Source: Thiothrix unzii
GTDB lineage: Bacteria > Pseudomonadota > Gammaproteobacteria > Thiotrichales > Thiotrichaceae
DNA length: 64,000 bases
NCBI RefSeq assembly: GCF_017901175.1
Contig: NZ_CP072793.1
Location: 2,666,001 to 2,730,000, forward strand
Reading direction: 5' to 3'
Positions within the stretch are counted from its first letter, which is position 1; each line of letters begins with the position of its first letter. Below are positions 23,711 through 33,500 of the stretch, in pieces. Under the pieces are notes generated by a model. The model saw nothing but the letters and a program-made list of their open reading frames with translations, was not told the origin of the DNA and ran no database searches. The position numbers and the translations under genes are program-made.

Positions 23711-24556
23711 ATGAAATTCATTCTGCCTGCCTTGATTGCAGCAACCTTGGCTAACACCCCTGCTTATGCCGTAGAGACTGCCGTATCCATTCCCGTTGGT
23801 GCACTGAAAACCGCTCCCGTAGTGGACGGGGTTGCCGATGACTGGAAAGACATCAACGGTGTTGAAATCTCATTAACCTACCTCGGCAAACCGGAATTAA
23901 CCAAAACTGTCACGCTAAAAGCGGGCATTTTCGGCGACGAAGTATTTTTCTACAGCACATGGGAAGACAGCACCGAAGACACCCTGCACAAACCACACAT
24001 CTGGGATGAAACCAAACAAAAATACGTTGAAGGTTCTCAACGTGAAGACCGGTTCGCCATCGAATTTGCAATGGAAGGTAACTACGATGCCAATTGGCTT
24101 TCCGGCAAAGAATTTAAATCCGATATGTGGAACTGGAAAGCAGGTCGCACCAACCCCATCGGTATTGCTCACGACAAAATGACCATCATCAGCCAACAAG
24201 CGATGCAGGAATCCTATAAAGCCAGCCTGCCTGATGGCTCGGCACTCTATATCCAACGCCCGACCGATGCAGGTGATGAACCTTATGAAACCAAACGCTA
24301 TTTCAAAAAACAGCAAGACTTAATGCCAAAATATCTACCAAAGACCGAACTCCTGCCCAGCATGGCGGATATTAAAGCCAAAGGTGTATGGAAGAACGGA
24401 TACTGGCATTTGGAACAAAGCCGCAAACTCAATACCGAACAACCTGATGATGTCCATTTCAAGCGCGATACGCTGGTGAAGGGTGGAATCGCCGTATTCG
24501 ACCATGACGATAACGAGCGTCACTACACCTCATCGACACTGACATTCAAATTCTGA
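23711..24556 (+). CDS. Periplasmic haem-binding protein, ethylbenzene-dehydrogenase-gamma type
   Basis: 281 residues with a Sec signal (MKFILPALIAATLANTPAYA). The mature part (PVVDGVADDWKDINGVEISL, LKAGIFGDEVFFYSTWEDST, REDRFAIEFAM, SDMWNWKAGRTNP) is the EB_dh/cytochrome-c-552-like haem domain found in gamma subunits of DMSO-reductase enzymes and in free haem proteins. No CXXCH is present, so haem would be b-type. It lies 17 bases before a hybrid histidine kinase and no molybdenum enzyme is nearby, so it may be a sensory partner (inference). Confidence 0.7.
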   Translation: MKFILPALIAATLANTPAYAVETAVSIPVGALKTAPVVDGVADDWKDINGVEISLTYLGKPELTKTVTLKAGIFGDEVFFYSTWEDSTEDTLHKPHIWDETKQKYVEGSQREDRFAIEFAMEGNYDANWLSGKEFKSDMWNWKAGRTNPIGIAHDKMTIISQQAMQESYKASLPDGSALYIQRPTDAGDEPYETKRYFKKQQDLMPKYLPKTELLPSMADIKAKGVWKNGYWHLEQSRKLNTEQPDDVHFKRDTLVKGGIAVFDHDDNERHYTSSTLTFKF

Positions 24557-24573
24557 CACCAACAGGCAAACCG

Positions 24574-26901
24574 ATGCGCTTTTTTACTAACCTGCGACTG
24601 CTACAACTCATCGACAGTGCCCTGCTCATCCTCTTGCTGGGGGTCATTGCCGTATTGCTGTGGTTTAGCCTGAGTGACGTTTCCAACAAAGCTCAACAAA
24701 ATCAACAACACGCCACGGTATCGCTGCAATCCGCTTACGACGCTTTCCAGCAGCAAATCAAGTTAGAAACCCAGATTGACGAGCAACGTGACGCACTTAA
24801 TACACTTAACGATGCCTTATTCAGCTTCGCCAGCAACCCCAACAGTGACCGCAGCGGTTTAGCGCACCTGCAAACCTTATCCCAACGACTACAAGAAGAA
24901 AGTGAACAGCTATTGCAGGTATGGCCGAGCAATGCAGACGCCGAACTCAAAGCGCAATTTGAAGAAGTCACAGGCATTATGACTGGACTCGCTTATGAAC
25001 TGGAAAGCTTATCACCGGGACACTGGAAACAACTGGCACAGGATGCCCAAGACACCACCCGCGATGCCCAAGAACTGATAGAAGAGCTGGAAACATTGGA
25101 CGATGCCATGGCGCAACAAGTCACAGCGGCAATCCAGCAATCTATCGCCAGCAATACCGACAACACCGCACAAATGGCAACCCGACTGGAAACCATCAAA
25201 CACCGTACCCTTTGGTTTACCGCCGCATTAATCCTTAGTTTGCTTGTCAGTCGTGCTTATTTCTCTGGCACTTTCAAACAACTACTGGAAACCGCCCGCA
25301 ACGCACAACACGTCGCAGAAGATGCCGTGAAAACCAAAGCACGTTTTCTTGCCACCATGAGCCATGAAATCCGCACCCCGATGAACGGAGTCATTGGCAT
25401 GACACGTTTGTTAATGAATACGCCGATGAGCAAAAAGCAATCAGAGTTTGTGGAAAGCATTCATCTCAGCGGCGAACATTTGCTTACGGTCATTAATGAC
25501 GTGCTGGATTTTTCCAAAATGGAAGCGGGCAAGCTGGATTTGAAACGTGAACCGCTCGAACTCCGTGCCTGTATTGAAGACGTACTCAACCTGCTCACCT
25601 CCAAAGCCTTGGAGAAAGATTTAGAGCTGGCTTACGCCGTGGGGCCATCCATTCCGCTGTTTATTGAAGGGGACATGGTGCGCCTGCGCCAAGTTCTCAC
25701 CAATCTGCTCGGCAATGCCATCAAGTTTACCGACAGCGGTGAAATCACCGTATTTGTCATGTTACGCAACCAAGTCGATGGTGAATACGAGCTGGAATTC
25801 CAGATCAATGACACCGGCCCCGGTATTCCGGCAGAACGCTTGGAAAGCATTTTTGAGCAATTCAGCCGCGCCGAAGAAACCCTTTCCCACCGTCACGAAG
25901 GCACAGGTTTAGGTTTAGCCATTTCACGGCGTTTGGTGGAAATGATGGAAGGACGCATCTGGGCAGAAAGCACCCTCGGTGTGGGTAGCCATTTCCACTT
26001 CACCCTCAAAACCCGTCAAGCCGCTGGCAAGCTCAAGCCGTTTTTACACCCCAATATCCCCGAAATTGTCGGCAAACGCATTTTGGTGGTGGAAAACAAT
26101 CCTGCCAGTAGTCAGGCACTGAGCGACTTTTGTTCCGGTTGGGGCGCGAAAGTGGATAGCGTGAAATCTGTCAGTGATGCGATTGGCTGGATCGCCGTCG
26201 GGCGCACTTATGACATCGCACTGGTGGATAGCAATTTACCGGGGGATACGCCGTTAGAATTTGCTAAATACGTGCGCAACCGTTACGACAAACAGACATT
26301 ACCATTGATTCTGATTGCGCCACCGAATGATCGCCACCCCAAAGACACGGTGCGCGAATTATACAATCTGTATTTAACCAAACCCATTACCCGCAGCCGT
26401 TTGTTCGACAGCTTAATGACGGTATTGGGCGAACTCAATTTACTCACCATTCGCCCTGAAATCACCCAAAACAAACTGGGTGAACGCCTGCCATTACGCA
26501 TCTTACTGGCGGAAGACAATCCGATTAACCAAATTGTCGCCACCTCCATCCTTGATGAAATGGCTTACAAAGCCGACGTGGCGGAAAACGGGCGCGAAGT
26601 CATTGAGATGTTGCGCAAAAAACCTTATCACGTCATTTTCATGGATATGCAAATGCCCGAAATGGATGGCTTGGAAGCCACGCGCCGCATCCGTGAAGAA
26701 TTCCCGGCAGATCGCCAACCGGTGATTATCGCCATGACTGCGAATGCGATGGACTCCGGCAAACAGGAATGTCTCGCTGCGGGTATGAACGATTACATTA
26801 GTAAACCCATCTTGCCCGAAACCGTGGAAGCCGCACTGCAACACTGGTGCAGCAAAACCGCTATCGCCACAGGAAACCACCATGCAACTGCTCACGCCTG
26901 A
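24574..26901 (+). CDS. Hybrid sensor histidine kinase with two receiver domains
   Basis: 775 residues. Two membrane helices (about residues 10-31 and 211-229) enclose a roughly 180-residue helical periplasmic sensor. Then come HisKA (FLATMSHEIRTPMNGVIGMT), HATPase (NLLGNAIKFTDSG, NDTGPGIP, GTGLGLAISRRL), receiver 1 (RILVVENNPASS, phospho-acceptor Asp in IALVDSNLPGD, but the usual acidic pair is EN) and an intact receiver 2 (ILLAEDNPINQ, VIFMDMQMPEMDG, MTANA, YISKPI). The phosphorelay would go on to the separate Hpt protein encoded next. The output regulator is not in the window. Confidence 0.92.
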   Translation: MRFFTNLRLLQLIDSALLILLLGVIAVLLWFSLSDVSNKAQQNQQHATVSLQSAYDAFQQQIKLETQIDEQRDALNTLNDALFSFASNPNSDRSGLAHLQTLSQRLQEESEQLLQVWPSNADAELKAQFEEVTGIMTGLAYELESLSPGHWKQLAQDAQDTTRDAQELIEELETLDDAMAQQVTAAIQQSIASNTDNTAQMATRLETIKHRTLWFTAALILSLLVSRAYFSGTFKQLLETARNAQHVAEDAVKTKARFLATMSHEIRTPMNGVIGMTRLLMNTPMSKKQSEFVESIHLSGEHLLTVINDVLDFSKMEAGKLDLKREPLELRACIEDVLNLLTSKALEKDLELAYAVGPSIPLFIEGDMVRLRQVLTNLLGNAIKFTDSGEITVFVMLRNQVDGEYELEFQINDTGPGIPAERLESIFEQFSRAEETLSHRHEGTGLGLAISRRLVEMMEGRIWAESTLGVGSHFHFTLKTRQAAGKLKPFLHPNIPEIVGKRILVVENNPASSQALSDFCSGWGAKVDSVKSVSDAIGWIAVGRTYDIALVDSNLPGDTPLEFAKYVRNRYDKQTLPLILIAPPNDRHPKDTVRELYNLYLTKPITRSRLFDSLMTVLGELNLLTIRPEITQNKLGERLPLRILLAEDNPINQIVATSILDEMAYKADVAENGREVIEMLRKKPYHVIFMDMQMPEMDGLEATRRIREEFPADRQPVIIAMTANAMDSGKQECLAAGMNDYISKPILPETVEAALQHWCSKTAIATGNHHATAHA

Positions 26902-27202
26902 AACTTTACGCAGCTTACCGGCTGTTATTTTACCCAAACTGATCAGCCTGTTTAGTAGCACGACTCCGCCATTACTGACAGAAATCCGTCAACATGCCAC
27001 GCAAGGCGAATGGCAGGCAATGGCGCAAGCAGCTCACAAGCTCAAAGGTTCATGCGTCAGTTTAGGGGCGGAACCGATGGCAAATATCTGTAAATCGTTG
27101 CAGCACAAAGGTGAAGCAAACGATTCCAGCGGTGTTGATGAAGAGATCGCCACGTTAACGGCGTTGTATCCGTTAACGTTGGCAGCTTTGCAGGCGATGT
27201 GA
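26882..27202 (+). CDS. Hpt phosphotransfer protein
   Basis: 106 residues with AAHKLKGSCVSLGAEPMANI, the Hpt signature around the phospho-accepting histidine. It overlaps the kinase gene by 20 bases, so is made with it and most likely receives phosphate from receiver 2. It ends right against argS, which is convergent (1-base gap). Confidence 0.85.
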   Translation: MQLLTPETLRSLPAVILPKLISLFSSTTPPLLTEIRQHATQGEWQAMAQAAHKLKGSCVSLGAEPMANICKSLQHKGEANDSSGVDEEIATLTALYPLTLAALQAM

Positions 27203-28960
27203 TTACATCCGTTCCATCACTTCGATACCCAAGAGCGCAAGCCCGGTTTGCAAGGTTTGCGCGGTCACTTGCGCTAGGTGCAAGCGGCTGTCGCGCACCT
27301 CAGCATCCACGCCCTCTTTCAGAATGGGGCAAGCCTCGTAAAAGCTCATAAAGTTACCCGCCAGTTCGTACAAATAGGTACACAAATGGTTGGGCAAACC
27401 TTCTTTCGCCACGCTATCAGTGACTTCGGTAAATTGCAGTAACTTCACTGCCAACACCCGCTCGGCTGACGCTTGCAGCACGATTGACGCATTACCCGTT
27501 TCCAATTGCGCACGCCGGAAAATACTTTTAATCCGGGCGTAAGCGTATTGCAGATACGGCGCGGTATTGCCCTCGAAACTGAGCATGGTTTCCCAGTTAA
27601 AAATGTAATCAGAGTTACGGTTTTTCGACAAATCCGCGTATTTGACCGCGCCAATGCCCACGGTATGCGCAATCGCACGGCGTTCCGTTTCGTCTAATGT
27701 TGGGTTCTTTTCTGTCACCAGCGCGAAAGCACGTTCTTCAGCCTCCGTTAGCAACTCCACCAATTTCACTGTGCCACCCGTGCGGGTTTTAAACGGCTTG
27801 CCATCTTCGCCGAGCATATTGCCAAACGGCATGTGTTCCAGTGAAATATCAGTGCGCACAAAGCCTGCTTTGCGTGCCAAGGTAAACACTTGCTGAAAAT
27901 GCAACGACTGACGCGCATCGGTGAAATACAAGGCACGGTCAATATTCAGCACACTACTGCGATAACGCAATGCTGCCAAATCGGTGGTGGCATACAAATA
28001 ACCACCGCCTGTTTTCTGCACAATAATTGGCGTAATGCTGCCATCCTTGTTTTTGAACTCCTCAAGGAAAACGCACTGCGCACCTTGGTCTTCCACCAAC
28101 AAACCACTAGCCTGCAAATCACTGACCACTTGTGCTAAATCCGCGTTGTAAGCACTTTCCGGTTTCACATCTGCCCGCGTCAGACTTACGCCTAAACGCT
28201 CATACACCGCTTCGCAATGGTGCAGGGAAATGTCGATAAACTGCTGCCACCAAGCCAGACATTCCGCATCACCGGATTGCAGCTTCACCACGTAATCACG
28301 CGCCGTATCGGCAAATTGCGGTTCATCATCGAAACGCTTTTTAGCCTCGCGGTAAAAGGTTTCAAGGTCAGCCAATTGCGGAGCAACACCACTCACTCCA
28401 CCGTGTTGTTCCGCCATGCTCACCATGTGCGCAATTAGCATCCCGAACTGCGTTCCCCAATCCCCAACGTGATTTTGACGAATCACCTTATGGCCTTGGA
28501 ACTCCAGCACCCGTGCCACCGCATCGCCGATAATGGTGGAACGCAAATGACCGACGTGCATTTCTTTCGCCAGATTCGGGCCGGAATAGTCGATCACTAT
28601 GGTTTGGGCTTCGACTTCGCTCAGCCTACGAGCCACAGATCCCTGAGCGGAGCCGAAGGGAACAAGCATTTCTGCCAGCCACACATTCTTCAAATGGATA
28701 TTGATGAAACCCGGCCCCGCCACTTCCAGCTTTTCCGCCAGATCGGATAAATCCAGCGTTTCCAGCAAGCGGGTAGCGAGTTCACGCGGATTCAGTTTCA
28801 ACTGCTTGGCTGCCGCCATTACCCCATTGGCCTGATAATCGCCAAATTCCGGGCGTGCGGAAGGTTTCACAATGGCGGTGACATTGGCAGGTGCGCCGAG
28901 GGCGTGCAGCGCGGCGGTTATACGATCATCAAGCAGTTGGCGAATATTCATCTGGCTCAC
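27203..28960 (-). CDS. argS: Arginyl-tRNA synthetase
   Basis: 585 residues, class I synthetase attaching arginine to tRNA-Arg. The N-terminal additional domain, the HIGH-like motif ([20 protein letters not shown]) and the C-terminal anticodon-binding domain ending [12 protein letters not shown] are all present; family members lack a standard KMSKS. Residues about 99-118 ([20 protein letters not shown]) do not belong to the family and are encoded by a palindromic repeat inserted in frame just before the catalytic core. Confidence 0.95.
   Translation of the reverse strand: MSQMNIRQLLDDRITAALHALGAPANVTAIVKPSARPEFGDYQANGVMAAAKQLKLNPRELATRLLETLDLSDLAEKLEVAGPGFINIHLKNVWLAEMLVPFGSAQGSVARRLSEVEAQTIVIDYSGPNLAKEMHVGHLRSTIIGDAVARVLEFQGHKVIRQNHVGDWGTQFGMLIAHMVSMAEQHGGVSGVAPQLADLETFYREAKKRFDDEPQFADTARDYVVKLQSGDAECLAWWQQFIDISLHHCEAVYERLGVSLTRADVKPESAYNADLAQVVSDLQASGLLVEDQGAQCVFLEEFKNKDGSITPIIVQKTGGGYLYATTDLAALRYRSSVLNIDRALYFTDARQSLHFQQVFTLARKAGFVRTDISLEHMPFGNMLGEDGKPFKTRTGGTVKLVELLTEAEERAFALVTEKNPTLDETERRAIAHTVGIGAVKYADLSKNRNSDYIFNWETMLSFEGNTAPYLQYAYARIKSIFRRAQLETGNASIVLQASAERVLAVKLLQFTEVTDSVAKEGLPNHLCTYLYELAGNFMSFYEACPILKEGVDAEVRDSRLHLAQVTAQTLQTGLALLGIEVMERM
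28609..28662. repeat. Palindromic repeat inserted in frame in argS
   Basis: CTTCGACTTCGCTCAG and the near-inverse CTGAGCGGAGCCGAAGGG flank a 17-base centre. This is the common CCCTTCGGCTCCGCTCAGG type of dispersed repeat. Length keeps the reading frame. Confidence 0.7.
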
Positions 28961-29014
28961 AACAGTGGAATCAAAACGGGGATTTTATGCGGCTTGCCGC
29001 GTAGAATCCACCTT

Positions 29015-29746
29015 ATGAACACCGCACATCTCCATCTAGCTGACGGTCGCCGCGTGGATTACCTGATCCAGACATCGGCGCGGGCGCGTTGTGTACGCAT
29101 GAAGCTCTCCGCGCAGCAAGGTTTAGTCGTGGTAAAACCCGCCACAACGCCACACCATTACGTCACCGAATGGGTCAATAGCAAAGCCGCGTGGATTGCC
29201 AAACACTGGCAGCCTCAAGTTATCGCCCCCGCTACCCCACAAGATTTACCCGAACGCATTGAATTATTGGCACTGGGCGAAACCTTTCAGGTGATTTATC
29301 AAGCAGAAGCCAGTAATGGCGTAACCTTACGCAGCGAGCCTGAGCGGATATTGCGTATCAGCGGCTTAATAGAGGAACACACGTTATGCCATCAAGTATT
29401 GCGACGGTGGTTACAACGTTATGCTAAACAACGTTTAGGGGAATGGTTGACGCAATTAGCGCAGGAAACCGGACTGAGTTACCAAGCCTACAGCGTGAAG
29501 GGGCAGCGCAGCCGTTGGGGAAGTTGTTCTAACCAAGGCAATATCAATCTCAATTACAAGCTGCTGTTATTGCCGCCTGCATGGGCGCGTTACACCATGA
29601 TCCATGAGTTGTGCCACACGGTCGAGTTAAATCATTCCAAACGGTTTTGGGCATTAGTGACGCAATTCGCGCCAGATTACCCGGAGATTCACCATGCAAT
29701 GCGCGGCGCAATGGCGGAGTTACCGCATTGGGTACAAGTGGATTAA
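29015..29746 (+). CDS. YgjP-like (DUF45) zinc metalloprotease
   Basis: 243 residues. C-terminal zinc motif MIHELCHTVELNHSKRFWAL (HExxH followed by H), preceded by GQRSRWGSCSNQGNINLNYK, both hallmarks of the YgjP/DUF45 group. The cellular substrate is not established. The ATG at 29015 gives the family's usual length; the frame extending to 28904 overlaps argS and is not favoured. Divergent from argS, whose start is 54 bp upstream. Confidence 0.85.
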   Translation: MNTAHLHLADGRRVDYLIQTSARARCVRMKLSAQQGLVVVKPATTPHHYVTEWVNSKAAWIAKHWQPQVIAPATPQDLPERIELLALGETFQVIYQAEASNGVTLRSEPERILRISGLIEEHTLCHQVLRRWLQRYAKQRLGEWLTQLAQETGLSYQAYSVKGQRSRWGSCSNQGNINLNYKLLLLPPAWARYTMIHELCHTVELNHSKRFWALVTQFAPDYPEIHHAMRGAMAELPHWVQVD

Positions 29747-29761
29747 ACAGAAATCGCCTGA

Positions 29762-30133
29762 TTAGGCGTTGTCGTTATCGACTAACATGACCCGCGCAAT
29801 CGCGGTTTCGCGGTCAATTTCAAAGCGTAATGTGCAATATTCCGGCTGCTCACACACGGGGGTCGGGTCATCTGAACAACAGCTTCCGGCAATCACACCG
29901 CTGTAAAAAATACCGGCCTTGACTTGCAATTGAGTCGCGGTAGCGGCAGTTTCCATCACCAAAACGGTAAGCGTGGTTTCAGCACTGACATGACTGCTGT
30001 GTGCCAGCCCCGCCTGAAGCGGTAGCTGGCTGGGATCCAAGGCTTGCACCTCAGCAGCAAACGTTACGGCGAAAGCAGGCGTTCCCCAAGCGGCGACACT
30101 GTTACTTAACACCATAACGTTACTATCCACCAT
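29762..30133 (-). CDS. Unknown cysteine-containing protein, 123 residues
   Basis: No signal peptide is visible. The C-terminal half has a cysteine cluster (GSCCSDDPTPVCEQPEYC). The ATG shares its base with the TGA of the upstream helicase gene (TGATG), so the two are translationally coupled. No known domain. Confidence 0.5.
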   Translation of the reverse strand: MVDSNVMVLSNSVAAWGTPAFAVTFAAEVQALDPSQLPLQAGLAHSSHVSAETTLTVLVMETAATATQLQVKAGIFYSGVIAGSCCSDDPTPVCEQPEYCTLRFEIDRETAIARVMLVDNDNA

Positions 30134-32097
30134 CAATCGTTACGCTTCGGCTTACCCTTGTCTTTATCAGACGCAGGTTTTCTGCTAATCGTAGACGGTT
30201 TCGGACGACTAGGTGGACGCTCACCGCCAGCAGATTTTTCAGCACGCGGGCGGCGATCCGGGCGTTCACCCGTTTTACCTGCTTCACGACGACGCGGCGG
30301 CGCGGAACCGCTACCACCACCAAACGAACGACCACGCCCGCCACCGTCACGCTCTGGACGACGACCGCCGCCGCCACCACCGCTGGTACGGCTTGGTGAA
30401 TAATCCGCAGCCGATTCACCCGCTGGTTCAATATTGAGCATTTGCCCTGCAACGCGCGTGCGGCGCAAATCGCCCAGAATGTCTTTCGGCATTCCTGCTG
30501 GCAAATCCACCAAGCTAAAATCGTCCTGAATGTCGATATGCCCAATGTAACGGCTATCTAAGCCCGCTTCATTCGCAATCGCACCAACGATATTGCCCGG
30601 TTTCACCCCATGAGTGCGCCCGACAGCAATGCGGAAACGTTCCATAGGAATGGTTTCTTCATCGCTGCTAAAGGCCGAATTGGCTTTACGCTTACCCGGT
30701 TTACGCTGATCCTGCTCACGTTCACGCGCGGAATCCGGGTTATAAGCCGGGTGATTTTTCTTCTCTTCAAGCAACAACGGCGCATCGCCCTGCACCAGTT
30801 TCGCCAGTGCTGCGGCAATCTCAATCGCAGGAACATTGTGTTCACGCTCATAAGCTTCCAACAGTTGCGAGAAGAAATCCAAACCCTCTTCTGCCAAAGT
30901 ATCGGTAATCCGTTGATTGAACAGTGAAATCCGCCGATTATTGATAATCTCGGTGGAAGGCAATTCCATCAAGTCAATCGGTTTGCGGGTAGCACGTTCA
31001 ATCGCACGCAGCAAATGACGTTCACGCGGGGACACGAACAAAATCGCATCACCACTACGCCCTGCACGCCCGGTACGCCCGATACGGTGGACGTAGGATT
31101 CGGTATCCGTCGGAATGTCATAGTTAATGACATGGCTAATGCGTTCCACATCCAAACCACGTGCAGCAACGTCGGTAGCGATCAGGATGTCGATTTTGCC
31201 TTTCTTCAACTGATCAATGGTACGTTCACGCACATTCTGCGGAATATCACCATTGAGCGCGACCGCACTGTAACCGCGTGCTTGCAGGCGATCAGCCAGC
31301 TCCACGGTTTCCGTTTTGGTGCGCACGAAAATAATCACCGCATCAAATGGCTCGGCTTCGAGGATGCGGGTCAGTGCATCCAACTTGTGCAAACCACTGA
31401 CTAACCAATAACGCTGACGAATAGTGTCCGCCGTCGTGGTTTTAACCTTGATTTTGACCTCCGCCGGATTGGTCAGATAACTCTGCGCAATGCGGTGAAT
31501 CGCAGGCGGCATAGTCGCCGAGAACAACGCGATTTGACGGGTTGGCGGGGTTTGCTCCATGATCCATTCGATGTCTTCGATGAAGCCCATGCGCAACATT
31601 TCGTCGGCTTCGTCCAGCACCAAAGCTTGCAAACCATCGAGTTTCAGTGAGCCACGACGCAAGTGATCCATCACGCGCCCTGGTGTACCGACGACGACTT
31701 GCACGCCGCGTTCCAATTGACGGAATTGGGTACGGTAATCCTGCCCGCCGTAAATCGGCATAACGTGGAAACCGGGGAGCTTACCCGCGTATTTCTGGAA
31801 CGCTTCAGCCACCTGAATCGCGAGTTCGCGGGTTGGTGCAAGCACCAGAATTTGTGGCCCGGTTTTGCTCATGTCCAAACGTGAGAGCAACGGCAGGGCG
31901 AAGGCGGCAGTTTTGCCAGTGCCGGTTTGCGCTTGACCTAATACGTCGCGCCCCTCCAGCAAATAAGGAATGGTTTCAGCCTGAATAGCTGAAGGTGTTT
32001 CATAGCCGAGGTCTTGAACTGCTTGCAGGACAGGGGCGGCGAGGCCGAAATCGGCGAAAATGGGGGAAGTATTTATTTCTGGGGACATGGGACGCAT
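30133..32097 (-). CDS. deaD: DEAD-box RNA helicase (DeaD/CsdA type)
   Basis: 654 residues. Motifs in order: Q motif region (FADFGLAAPVLQAVQDLGYE), AQTGTGKTAAF, PTRELAIQ, LDEADEML, FSATMP, and C-terminal HRIGRTGRAGR. A DbpA-type RNA-binding domain follows (ERFRIAVGRTHGVKPGNIVG and DIQDDFSLVDLPAGMPKDIL), then a long Arg/Gly/Pro-rich tail. These proteins unwind RNA duplexes in ribosome assembly and cold adaptation. The start used gives MRPMSPEINTS; a second ATG lies three codons on. Confidence 0.93.
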   Translation of the reverse strand: MRPMSPEINTSPIFADFGLAAPVLQAVQDLGYETPSAIQAETIPYLLEGRDVLGQAQTGTGKTAAFALPLLSRLDMSKTGPQILVLAPTRELAIQVAEAFQKYAGKLPGFHVMPIYGGQDYRTQFRQLERGVQVVVGTPGRVMDHLRRGSLKLDGLQALVLDEADEMLRMGFIEDIEWIMEQTPPTRQIALFSATMPPAIHRIAQSYLTNPAEVKIKVKTTTADTIRQRYWLVSGLHKLDALTRILEAEPFDAVIIFVRTKTETVELADRLQARGYSAVALNGDIPQNVRERTIDQLKKGKIDILIATDVAARGLDVERISHVINYDIPTDTESYVHRIGRTGRAGRSGDAILFVSPRERHLLRAIERATRKPIDLMELPSTEIINNRRISLFNQRITDTLAEEGLDFFSQLLEAYEREHNVPAIEIAAALAKLVQGDAPLLLEEKKNHPAYNPDSAREREQDQRKPGKRKANSAFSSDEETIPMERFRIAVGRTHGVKPGNIVGAIANEAGLDSRYIGHIDIQDDFSLVDLPAGMPKDILGDLRRTRVAGQMLNIEPAGESAADYSPSRTSGGGGGGRRPERDGGGRGRSFGGGSGSAPPRRREAGKTGERPDRRPRAEKSAGGERPPSRPKPSTISRKPASDKDKGKPKRND

Positions 32098-32212
32098 AAA
32101 GTCAAGAGGAAACCGGGCATTATGCGGTAGTTGGCGATTTAGATAAACCTTTATTTCTGGATAGTGGTCGGATAGTCGCTGAAACCCACCTTATGCGGAT
32201 ATTCTTTGAGCG

Positions 32213-32737
32213 TCATCGCCGTAACAACACATAAACCGCGCCCGTCCCACCATCCACCGGACGTGCCGAATGGAACGCCAGTACCCTGTCGTGCTGGCGC
32301 AACCAATGATTAATTTTCGTTTTTAGCACCGGCCCACGATGATCGGAACGGTTGCCCTTGCCATGAATAATCCGCACGCAATCCCCCATTCCCGGCTGAA
32401 TCGTGTGCAAGAAAGCCAGCATCATTTGTTTGGCCTGAAGCGCGTTTAGACCATGCAGATCCAATTCCGCAGCGGTGCGGTATTGCCCTGCACGTAATTT
32501 ACGAAACACTTTAAGCTGGATGCCGGGGCGGTAATAACTCAGCATATCACCCGGTTGTAACTCGGTCGGATCATAAGCATCGGAAAGCATATCGCGAATA
32601 ACTTGCTGTTCGTCTTCCAATGTCTTAAGCGGTATAGCGGGCGGTTTTCGGGTATGATGGCGCACGTGATTGACAGGGTGTAATGGCGTTACATCCTGCA
32701 ATTCATCCCGAAATAACGATAGGTCGTCAATGCCCAT
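32213..32737 (-). CDS. Smr-domain protein
   Basis: 174 residues. An N-terminal linker (LFRDELQDVTPLHPVNHVRH) is followed by the Smr domain with AELDLHGLNALQAKQMMLAF, VRIIHGKGNRSDHRGPVLK and a terminal GAVYVLLRR. Smr domains are nuclease-like; their bacterial roles are ill defined. The start codon shares bases with the divergent surE start (the word CATG reads as ATG on both strands); a second ATG two codons upstream (32743) is also possible. Confidence 0.85.
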   Translation of the reverse strand: MGIDDLSLFRDELQDVTPLHPVNHVRHHTRKPPAIPLKTLEDEQQVIRDMLSDAYDPTELQPGDMLSYYRPGIQLKVFRKLRAGQYRTAAELDLHGLNALQAKQMMLAFLHTIQPGMGDCVRIIHGKGNRSDHRGPVLKTKINHWLRQHDRVLAFHSARPVDGGTGAVYVLLRR

Positions 32738-33500
32738 GAACATACTGCTCAGTAATGATGATGGTTTTCTAGCCCCCGGTATCAACCAGTTGCGTGAAGC
32801 GTTGTTAAATGTTGCCCATGTTACCACAGTCGCACCGGATCGGGATTGCAGCGGCGCGAGTAACTCCTTAACCCTGCGTAACCCGTTACGGATGACTACC
32901 CACGGCGAAAACTTTTACAGTGTGAATGGCACGCCCACCGACTGCGTACACCTTGGGTTGGGATTGTACGCGCATGACCCTGACATGGTTATTTCCGGCA
33001 TCAATGCTGGGCCTAATATGGGGGATGATGTGTTGTATTCGGGAACAGTCGCCGCCGCAATGGAAGGGCGTTTTTTGGGCCATCCCGCGTTAGCAGTATC
33101 ATTGGCTTGTCACCACCATGACACCGAACGCCATTACGCCACGGCGGTTGCGGTCGTCTTACAGTTATTGCAATACGTGCAAAACTACCCCGATCAAAGT
33201 CACATGATATTAAACGTCAATGTCCCCAATGTAACGCTGGAACAATTACGCGGCTGGCGCATGACTCGCTTGGGAAACCGCCATCGTTCTGAGCCAGTGA
33301 TTCGCACCCAAGACCCGCGCGGACGTGAAATTTTCTGGATCGGGCCACCGGGTGATGCGGCGGATGCCGGTGACGGCACGGATTTTCACGCAATTAGCCA
33401 ACAGTGCGTTTCCATTACCCCGATTCATGCCGATTTAACCCGCCATCAGGCATTAGCGGATTCCCAACGCTGGTTGGAGGCTTGTCATGTCAAAGCGTGA
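32736..33500 (+). CDS. surE: 5'/3'-nucleotidase SurE
   Basis: 254 residues. Metal ligands in MNILLSNDDGFLAPG, Ser in DRDCSGASNSLT and Asn in SGINAGPNMGDDVLYSGTVA, as in all SurE enzymes that remove phosphate from nucleotides and short RNA. The ATG at 32736 is fixed by the conserved N-terminus. Followed by pcm with a 14-base overlap, the usual stationary-phase pair. Confidence 0.95.
   Translation: MNILLSNDDGFLAPGINQLREALLNVAHVTTVAPDRDCSGASNSLTLRNPLRMTTHGENFYSVNGTPTDCVHLGLGLYAHDPDMVISGINAGPNMGDDVLYSGTVAAAMEGRFLGHPALAVSLACHHHDTERHYATAVAVVLQLLQYVQNYPDQSHMILNVNVPNVTLEQLRGWRMTRLGNRHRSEPVIRTQDPRGREIFWIGPPGDAADAGDGTDFHAISQQCVSITPIHADLTRHQALADSQRWLEACHVKA

Noticed and set aside
30123-30545. 140-codon valine/arginine-rich frame within deaD
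   Set aside because: Out-of-frame reading of the Arg/Gly-rich tail of the helicase; no independent start signal.
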